Positions 7,712-13,115 of a DNA stretch of 13,115 nucleotides are shown here, piece after piece. Origin of the DNA: CAYZYK01 sp964482615 (GTDB lineage Bacteria; Patescibacteriota; Minisyncoccia; Minisyncoccales; CAYZYK01); NCBI GenBank assembly GCA_964482615.1, contig CAYZYK010000018.1:1-13115 (forward strand), written 5' to 3'. Under the pieces are notes generated by a model, which saw nothing but the letters and a program-made list of their open reading frames with translations, searched no databases and was not told where the DNA came from. The stretch's first letter is position 1. Each line of letters opens with the position of its first letter. Both the position numbers and the translations under genes were made by a program.

Positions 7712-9433
7712 ATGAATCAATTAAAGATGAAAGTTAAGGAGTTTAGAAATTTAAAGGAAATTTTAGTTATTATAGTATTTCTAACTTTAGCTTTTTTATT
7801 AGTGTATCAAATAGGAGGACGTTCTACTCGTATAACTCAAAGTCACCACGGTGAACATCATACTGTGCTTGTTTATGAATTGATCTTGGGAAAAAAAATT
7901 AGTAACCCTTATATAGTAGGTTCTCAGATAAATACTTATTGGTTTTGGCACAACTTGCTTGCGGATATTGTATTAAAATTTAAAATAACTCCATTCGAAG
8001 CTTCGTTACTTTTTAATGCATTTGCTTTATTTTTAACTCTGACTGTAATTTATTTAATTTTAAGAAAAATATCTAATAACTGTTTTTTATCATTAATATT
8101 TACTTTGTTACCGTTTTCAATGTTAAATCCAATTGGTTACTTAAAATTTTTAATATTAAAAACAAAAAATGTTTTACATAATTATATGAAACCGGACACT
8201 AGTTTATTGTATCCAGTAAAAAAGTTATTTGATATTAATTTGGACGCACATGGGGGGAATGTTCTAGGTAAATTTTTAAATTTTAATGGTATGCCAATTG
8301 GAATAGCCTTATTTCTAATTTATACTTATTTGATTTTAGTATCTTGGAAAAAGTATAGTTATATCAAATTCTTATTGATATTTGTAACTATCTTTTTTAT
8401 TTTATTAGTTTATCCCCAAGCAGGAATTGCATGTTTCATTGTTTTATTTTCTAGAATTTCAGCAGAACTTATAATTGATGGCTTAAATAAGAAAAAATTA
8501 CTAAACAGAAGTACCTGGGAACTTATTTTAGCAACAAGTGTTCCTTTACTCCTCTGTTTCCCGTATTTAAGAAGTGTTTCAAGTGGCTACGACTCTACTA
8601 TTTCTCTAAATAATCTTACTCAGATTCGAGACAATTTGGTAGGAATTGGGTGGACCCTTTTCCCGACTATATGGATACTACCTATTGCCCTGTTTTTTTT
8701 ATTCAACGAAAAGTTAAATAAACTAGAAGCTAGTTTGTCTATTTCCTCCTTTGTATTAGCTGTTATTTCTATTATTTTAAACGTTCCTGGACCTAGACAT
8801 GAATATAAATTTGCTTACTTTTATGTATTTATTATTTCATCTGTAATACTTAGTTTTTTAACTAAATATTTTTATAAGTTAAGCACATTAGTTAAAACAT
8901 CTCTGTTCATTTTTTCTCTTCTCCTTATTATAATAACTTTGTTATCAAATTTTCTTTTATATACTGAATCTAGTTGGGCAAACGAAAATCCATATATCTA
9001 TGATGGCATTTTTTTAAAATTAAATTGTAGTCCAAACGATTTTAATTGCATATATTTGCAAGAAATAAGTGACTGGATAAAAAATAATACCTCTGAAAAA
9101 TCTTTAATATTTCTTGATTTAAAAAATATTAACAGCTTTAAACCCTATATACTATCTCATAGAAAAAGTGTAATTGTTACAACAGGAAGTTATAAAGCAT
9201 ATTTAAAAAACGTAAATTATTGGGAGAAATTATTAGTTTTAAATAAATCGTTAATTAAGAAAATTAGAAGTGATAAACCTTGTGGGCAGGTATGTATAGA
9301 TCTGAAAAATATGGAAATTAATTGGCCAGAAGAAATGTATGCAATAATTTTGAAAAAAGGCAATTTGGAATTAGAAAATTATAAGATTATTTATTCAAAT
9401 GACTATTATAAGTTAGTTAGTGTGGAATTTTGA
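7712..9433 (+). CDS. multi-membrane protein, probable GT-C-type glycosyltransferase (or polymerase)
   Basis: A 573-residue integral membrane protein with about 10-11 hydrophobic helices (first at about 16-33, last at about 396-416) and a soluble C-terminal tail (about 417-573). The loop after the first helix is H/E-rich (SHHGEHH, 44-50), then GKKISNPYIVGSQINTYW (60-77) and H80. This G-x-x-x-x-x-P...G...Y...H pattern is what I know from large, poorly named membrane proteins with GT-C-like topology. K187-F-L-N-F-N-G-M-P starts a middle helix pair, and PGPRHEYKFAYFY (359-371) is a charged motif at a helix start, perhaps the lipid-phosphate site. The tail has the ISDWIKNNTSEKS segment (452-464), a common soluble element in GT-C proteins. 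A lipid-linked sugar donor and an outside-facing active site would be expected. A Wzy-like polymerase is the main alternative. No Shine-Dalgarno is seen. Confidence 0.6.
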   Translation: MNQLKMKVKEFRNLKEILVIIVFLTLAFLLVYQIGGRSTRITQSHHGEHHTVLVYELILGKKISNPYIVGSQINTYWFWHNLLADIVLKFKITPFEASLLFNAFALFLTLTVIYLILRKISNNCFLSLIFTLLPFSMLNPIGYLKFLILKTKNVLHNYMKPDTSLLYPVKKLFDINLDAHGGNVLGKFLNFNGMPIGIALFLIYTYLILVSWKKYSYIKFLLIFVTIFFILLVYPQAGIACFIVLFSRISAELIIDGLNKKKLLNRSTWELILATSVPLLLCFPYLRSVSSGYDSTISLNNLTQIRDNLVGIGWTLFPTIWILPIALFFLFNEKLNKLEASLSISSFVLAVISIILNVPGPRHEYKFAYFYVFIISSVILSFLTKYFYKLSTLVKTSLFIFSLLLIIITLLSNFLLYTESSWANENPYIYDGIFLKLNCSPNDFNCIYLQEISDWIKNNTSEKSLIFLDLKNINSFKPYILSHRKSVIVTTGSYKAYLKNVNYWEKLLVLNKSLIKKIRSDKPCGQVCIDLKNMEINWPEEMYAIILKKGNLELENYKIIYSNDYYKLVSVEF

Positions 9434-9631
9434 ACCTTTATCGGCATTGTCGGGATTAAGTTTTGAATTTAAAGATAGAATTTTGCAAAAACTCTAACTT
9501 ATTATATATAAATAAATATTTTATAGTTACAAAATGTTTATTGTGTTACTTTATCCTACCGCAATAAAATATCATTTTTCTAGCTTGGATAACCAGCTTA
9601 TAAGTTTTATGATTATTCCCAATTTTAATCT
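9434..9631. other. convergent intergenic gap, no clear feature
   Basis: These 198 AT-rich bases lie between the ends of two converging membrane-protein genes. A small bulged hairpin can be drawn at 9582-9599 (AGC-t-TGG / CCA-GCT around an ATAA loop), 33 bases past the minus-strand stop. It lacks a following T-run on either strand, so I do not call it a terminator. A plus-strand reading frame starting at 9534 runs antisense into the end of the minus-strand gene and looks like chance. Confidence 0.45.
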
Positions 9632-12328
9632 TCAGTCACAAAAAATAGATTTGTACACCCAAACGTATCTCCCTTCTTTTATTAGTCTGAATTTACTTGA
9701 TTCAATAATAGGTTTAATACTTTCCCATCTGTAGGTTTTATAGTCCACAAAAGCATAGATGCATCTATGCTCATCAAGCAGAAAATCTATGTTGTTAATA
9801 TTTTTCGCCCCAATTATTCGGGAGTATTCTCTATCATGATTAATTAAAACTGCATAGTCTAATCTTTCTGTGTAAAATTTTGCTATGTGTGGAACATTAG
9901 ATATTACAATTGCCTTCTTAGGAATTTGGATTTCTTTCCAAATTTTGTAGGCCGGCCTTGTCCAAGTAAAATAAGTTTTATACCTTAAGTGTCCATCTTT
10001 ATTAATAAAATAATCTATTGTTGAATTATTAATACCAATTATTATTAACATAGAAACTAAAATAGACAAAACCTCCTTTCCCTTTAATATTGTGCTTGAT
10101 AAAAAATTGTATATATTGTAAACACCAATTGACGCTAATAATAATATAATTGGATAAACTGGTGTAATATATCTTGGTGTTTTTGGAAAATGTTCACTTG
10201 TTAACAAACTTAACCCAAGCAAGTAAGCAAAGGAACCTATTATTAGTGGCAATAATTTTCTATTTTTCCAATTTAGGACTGATAAAGCAGCTAGGATTAG
10301 TGTAATTGGTTTAAAAAGAACTAAATAATAATTTGAAAATGAAATTAAGGAGACTGAGATGACATCTTTCAAATGGAAGTGAATAAATCTATACAAAACA
10401 TATAAACCCATTAAAAGTAATATTGGGGAAACATATAATAATTTTTTTATATTAATTCTTTTCTCACCCCAAATTAAATTTAAACCAAGCAGAACAGCAT
10501 ATATTATAAACATTGGAGGAAAATCGTAGATAGATATTCCAGCTAAAAAAGCTGTGATAAAAACCTTTTTCCCAAACTTAATTTTTGAATTTAAAATTAA
10601 CATAGCTAGTGATAAAAAAAGTATTAATAAACCATAAAATCTAAGTTGTTGAGAAATAATAATATTTTGAGTGTTTAAGCTGATGATTATCAAAAAAATA
10701 AAAGCTATTTTTTTGTTTAGATACTTTTTTGTGAATATAAACAATAAAAAAATTGCTGAAACCATGATAAATACAAAGGGTATTCGAAGAACTTGTTCTG
10801 AATTCGATTTTGTTAAAAATTGCGTAAAACATATAACGTAACTTGAGACCCATCCCCTATAATAGCTAATCCCGGAAGGAAAATAAGGTAGCCCAATGTC
10901 AGATATTCCTTTAGCTGCATAAATTTGAATTAATTCGTCATAGTAAAAACTGATTTCTCCAATTTTCCATAGTCTAATTAGAATATTCAGTAAGAATAAC
11001 GAAATAGTAATTATTTTAAAAAATAATTTAGAAAATAAAAATCCATTATTTTCCAATTGCAAAACATTGCTCTTCTTTGATTCTTTAAAAAATATAAGAA
11101 TAGCTCTATTTTTATAGAAAGTGATGAAACCAACAAGGATGGTTGGATAGATGAATGATTTATTGAAAATTTTAAAAATAAAAGTGTCGATTTGAGCAAC
11201 CGATAATGCGCCGAAAAGAAAAAAGGTAAATGAAGCAATGGCGATGAGAAGTAATAGAATTAAAAATAGGTTTTTGGTGAAAAGGTTGAAGAAATGCTCG
11301 TCGGGTTTGGTTTTTTCATAGTAGATTCGGGAAAAAAGATAAAAGACTGGTAGGAGGAAAACGGTTATGGCCAAAGTGACTGGGTAGTTTTCGGCGGTGT
11401 TAAATGATTTTTTGGCAATATAGGCAATAAATGATTGAGGGGTGGCAGTGATTTCCTGACGGTTGAATTTGTATTTGGTAATAAATTGCGGTGTTTGGTC
11501 AGAAATTGTAAGATTTTCGTCTTCAAAGGCGATTGATTCTATTTCGACAATAAATTCTTTTCCATGACTTTCTTCTATTATCGGAAACCCGAAATGGACG
11601 TAATCTTTGTTTTGAAAAGTTTTTATGTCGTATTCTTTTTCATATATCCAGTCCCATCTTCCTTTTTCTTTTAATCTAAAAACAACCAGCCGTTCAATAT
11701 CAATTCTTTGTTCTTGCTCTTTTTCTTCCCCCTCTTCTTCCACTATATCCTCTTCTACCTCAGTGTCATTGATCTTTGTAACAATTTCTTCATTAATTTC
11801 CTCAAGTTCTAATGGAATACTGACTATTCCTAAATTATTTTCTTTGGCGGCAAATTCAACTTTGGAAGCACTATTCTCTACTCTAATCTCATTCTTGTGG
11901 TTATTCACAATAACTGAAAATGCATCACCGGTTGTTAATGCACTGTATATAAAAAGTCCGGCCCCGACGATTAAAAAGCAAATTGGAACTAGTCCCCATT
12001 TAATTGCCAGATTTTGATAGAGTTTATAGAAGATTTGAGGAAGTGAGTTAAAAAGGGTTTTAAAGAAATTGGCAATGGTTTGGGCGGTGGTTTTGATAAG
12101 GGAATATAATTCAAAGGGGATTTGGGAGATTTTAAGGCGGTTTTTATAAACAAAATTTGAAATGTTGGAGACAACCGCTAAGAAAAATAGGGTTAAAAAA
12201 AGAGGATAATTAATCTCCAAACCAAGATTTATTTTGAATATCGGGTTTTGGTTGAGGGTAAAGTAAATTAAGACAGTAAAGAATAAAGCCGCGGTTAGCC
12301 TGGTAATAAATTGCAGAGTTTTTTTCAT
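9632..12328 (-). CDS. GT39/ArnT-like membrane glycosyltransferase with extra N-terminal membrane and beta-rich domain
   Basis: An 898-residue membrane protein in two parts. The C-terminal part (about 430-898) looks like a GT-C glycosyltransferase of the GT39/PMT_2/ArnT type: helix 435-452, then Y462-Y-D464-E465 in the first outer loop (the usual catalytic acid site), QQLRFYG (560-566) like the family's E/Q-x-R-x-Y motif, PRYITPVYP (718-726), and a soluble tail from about 770. Such enzymes take a sugar from a polyprenyl-phosphate carrier on the outer face. The N-terminal part (1-430) is extra. It has three helices (10-24, 42-60, 113-131), an outside segment (132-314) with FGFPIIEESHGKEF (246-259), and three further helices (about 315-334, 352-375, 388-404). 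The outside segment contains a Glu-rich run (173-207). Family cores usually have 450-600 residues, so this looks like a fusion. Its ATG overlaps the upstream stop (ATGA). Confidence 0.78.
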   Translation of the reverse strand: MKKTLQFITRLTAALFFTVLIYFTLNQNPIFKINLGLEINYPLFLTLFFLAVVSNISNFVYKNRLKISQIPFELYSLIKTTAQTIANFFKTLFNSLPQIFYKLYQNLAIKWGLVPICFLIVGAGLFIYSALTTGDAFSVIVNNHKNEIRVENSASKVEFAAKENNLGIVSIPLELEEINEEIVTKINDTEVEEDIVEEEGEEKEQEQRIDIERLVVFRLKEKGRWDWIYEKEYDIKTFQNKDYVHFGFPIIEESHGKEFIVEIESIAFEDENLTISDQTPQFITKYKFNRQEITATPQSFIAYIAKKSFNTAENYPVTLAITVFLLPVFYLFSRIYYEKTKPDEHFFNLFTKNLFLILLLLIAIASFTFFLFGALSVAQIDTFIFKIFNKSFIYPTILVGFITFYKNRAILIFFKESKKSNVLQLENNGFLFSKLFFKIITISLFLLNILIRLWKIGEISFYYDELIQIYAAKGISDIGLPYFPSGISYYRGWVSSYVICFTQFLTKSNSEQVLRIPFVFIMVSAIFLLFIFTKKYLNKKIAFIFLIIISLNTQNIIISQQLRFYGLLILFLSLAMLILNSKIKFGKKVFITAFLAGISIYDFPPMFIIYAVLLGLNLIWGEKRINIKKLLYVSPILLLMGLYVLYRFIHFHLKDVISVSLISFSNYYLVLFKPITLILAALSVLNWKNRKLLPLIIGSFAYLLGLSLLTSEHFPKTPRYITPVYPIILLLASIGVYNIYNFLSSTILKGKEVLSILVSMLIIIGINNSTIDYFINKDGHLRYKTYFTWTRPAYKIWKEIQIPKKAIVISNVPHIAKFYTERLDYAVLINHDREYSRIIGAKNINNIDFLLDEHRCIYAFVDYKTYRWESIKPIIESSKFRLIKEGRYVWVYKSIFCD

Positions 12329-12918
12329 TTTTTAATTATATATCCTGCGGTAAGGAGGACTAAAATTGTCCAGCCGATGAAAAATATTTTGTCTTCGGTG
12401 AATTTCCTTTGGATGTCGGTAGTGATAAACTGCTTTGCCGGGACTTCGTTGGCCACGTAAAAGTTGATATCGCCGGTGTCCGGGGCAATGAAGATGGAAA
12501 CGCAGTTGTCTTTTTTTCCTTGGGTGGATTCTATTTCAAAAATAAAGTCTTTGTTTTCAGCGTCTTCTATCGGCGGGAAGCCGAACGGAAAATACCAGCC
12601 TGCTCGAAACTGCCCAGCTGATGTTTCGCCCTGATAGTCCCAAATGCTGTCCGGGCCGGGTTGGGAAGAGCGGATACGGAATTGGATTGTGTCCTCGTTT
12701 ATCCGGTTATTATTGTCAAACTGAACGGCAACAATACCGAAAGATTCAACTGGAGAAGTGAATCTCTGCTGGTAAACTTCATCGGCATAAAGACATTGCT
12801 TTTCTGTGTCGGTATTTTCAACTTTTAGCACCGGGTTCATTAACGCTATGATTGGCCCGGGGACAAACAAAGAAATTAAAACTAGAATTAATAGAAATTT
12901 AATTGTTTTTAGGTTCAT
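12325..12918 (-). CDS. exported, C-terminally anchored protein with the same beta-rich domain as its neighbour
   Basis: A 197-residue protein. It starts with a basic n-region and a long hydrophobic stretch (residues 8-26) that acts as a signal peptide or anchor, has an outside segment (about 30-175), and ends in a second hydrophobic helix (178-194) followed by KK, so most of it should face outside. The segment FGIVAVQF (60-67)...W93-D-Y...Y109-F-P-FGFPPIED (112-119)...K123-D-F-I-F-E-I-E-S (131) matches the outside segment of the downstream GT39-like protein. Two cysteines (C42, C139) could form a disulfide. I recognise the F-P-P-I...K-x-F-x-F-x-I-x-S pattern as a beta-sandwich-like module seen beside membrane glycosyltransferases, but not a named function; glycan binding is a guess. 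The start is the ATG within the last 20 bases of the upstream gene, and no Shine-Dalgarno precedes it. GC content is much higher than in the glycan genes. Confidence 0.7.
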   Translation of the reverse strand: MNLKTIKFLLILVLISLFVPGPIIALMNPVLKVENTDTEKQCLYADEVYQQRFTSPVESFGIVAVQFDNNNRINEDTIQFRIRSSQPGPDSIWDYQGETSAGQFRAGWYFPFGFPPIEDAENKDFIFEIESTQGKKDNCVSIFIAPDTGDINFYVANEVPAKQFITTDIQRKFTEDKIFFIGWTILVLLTAGYIIKK

Positions 12919-13115
12919 AGGATTTAAATAAATGAAAAATCCAGTATAGGTTAATTCCGGTTAAAATGCTTTTGCCAATGTTAGCCCATCTAACGGCCGG
13001 ATAAAAAGGCAGATACCAAGCCGGCTCAATTTGTTTAAAAGCAGTGGAGACCGGGAATAACAGGCCGAAAGTGGTATAACTGCCCCACGATAACAGCCAG
13101 AGAATAAACAGCGGA
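12899..13115 (-). CDS. membrane protein, C-terminal fragment
   Basis: Reading the minus strand from base 13114 gives 71 uninterrupted codons ending in TAA at 12899-12901; the gene begins beyond the window. The residues show a hydrophobic helix at the start (PLFILWLLSW, fragment residues 1-10), an aromatic/proline-rich loop (EPAWYLPFYPAVRW, 30-43), and a second hydrophobic helix (about 46-63) ending in FKSYEPKNN. This looks like the end of a polytopic membrane protein. Its last 20 bases overlap the start of the 197-residue gene in another frame, so the two are probably translated together. GC content is like the neighbouring gene (above 40%). I do not recognise the family; a membrane glycosyltransferase or transporter subunit would fit the context. 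Confidence 0.65.
   Translation of the reverse strand, partial: PLFILWLLSWGSYTTFGLLFPVSTAFKQIEPAWYLPFYPAVRWANIGKSILTGINLYWIFHLFKSYEPKNN

Noticed and set aside
9582..9599. bulged hairpin downstream of the minus-strand operon
   Set aside because: The stem is only about six pairs with a bulge and has no following T-run on either strand, so it is not a convincing terminator.
9534..9734. 66-codon plus-strand frame in the convergent gap
   Set aside because: Half of it is antisense to the conserved-looking C-terminus of the minus-strand glycosyltransferase, its hydrophobic pattern mirrors AT-rich DNA, and no family features are visible.
11625..12017. 130-codon plus-strand frame with long serine runs
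   Set aside because: It is the antisense reading of the Glu-rich segment of the GT39-like protein (GAA/GAG read backwards as TTC/CTC and TCT/TCC), not an independent gene.
1529..12327. possible recoding of TGA as glycine or tryptophan (some Patescibacteria and mollicutes)
   Set aside because: TGA ends four genes exactly where the next gene starts or the family length is reached, and no gene contains an in-frame TGA.

Overview
The window is a surface-glycan (capsule, exopolysaccharide or S-layer glycan) biosynthesis region from a bacterium with an AT-rich genome. Genes are packed tightly, with ATGA or TAATG overlaps. Almost no start codon has a Shine-Dalgarno sequence. TGA is a normal stop: four genes end in it and no gene reads through it, so recoded UGA (code 4 or 25) is excluded. 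The style resembles contigs of Patescibacteria (Candidate Phyla Radiation): short genes, a multi-membrane GT-C protein carrying a beta-rich F-P-P-I type domain, and sulfotransferases beside glycosyltransferases. That placement is an inference from style; no marker gene is present.

Left block (1-6625, all plus strand). It runs in order: the 3' end of a UDP-glucuronate 4-epimerase-like gene, a GT4 glycosyltransferase, a PAPS-type sulfotransferase, a GT2 glycosyltransferase, a second GT4 glycosyltransferase with an unusual N-terminal half, a Wzx-type flippase, and a SAM-dependent methyltransferase. This reads as one operon: make the nucleotide sugar, assemble and decorate a lipid-linked oligosaccharide, and flip it across the membrane.

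Middle block (6763-9433). A second, unrelated sulfotransferase lies on the minus strand. It is divergent, across a 52-base gap, from a plus-strand multi-membrane protein that looks like a GT-C glycosyltransferase and could alternatively act as a polymerase.

Right block (9632-13115, minus strand). Reading leftwards from the window edge, this holds the C-terminus of an unannotated membrane protein, a 197-residue exported protein with a C-terminal anchor, and an 898-residue GT39/ArnT-like membrane glycosyltransferase. The three genes overlap (20 bases, then ATGA). The 197-residue protein and the N-terminal third of the 898-residue protein share a recognisable domain, so they are probably paralogous modules.

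Base composition is uneven. It is about 35-45% GC in the first 400 bases, about 22-32% through most of 400-11,200, and about 37-60% from about 11,280 to the right edge. The right-hand step falls inside the 898-residue gene, close to the junction between its extra N-terminal part and its catalytic part. This suggests an exchangeable glycan cassette with one edge inside a gene. No RNA genes, insertion sequences, CRISPR arrays or convincing terminators were found, and no gene-free stretch exceeds 300 bases; the longest is 198 bases.
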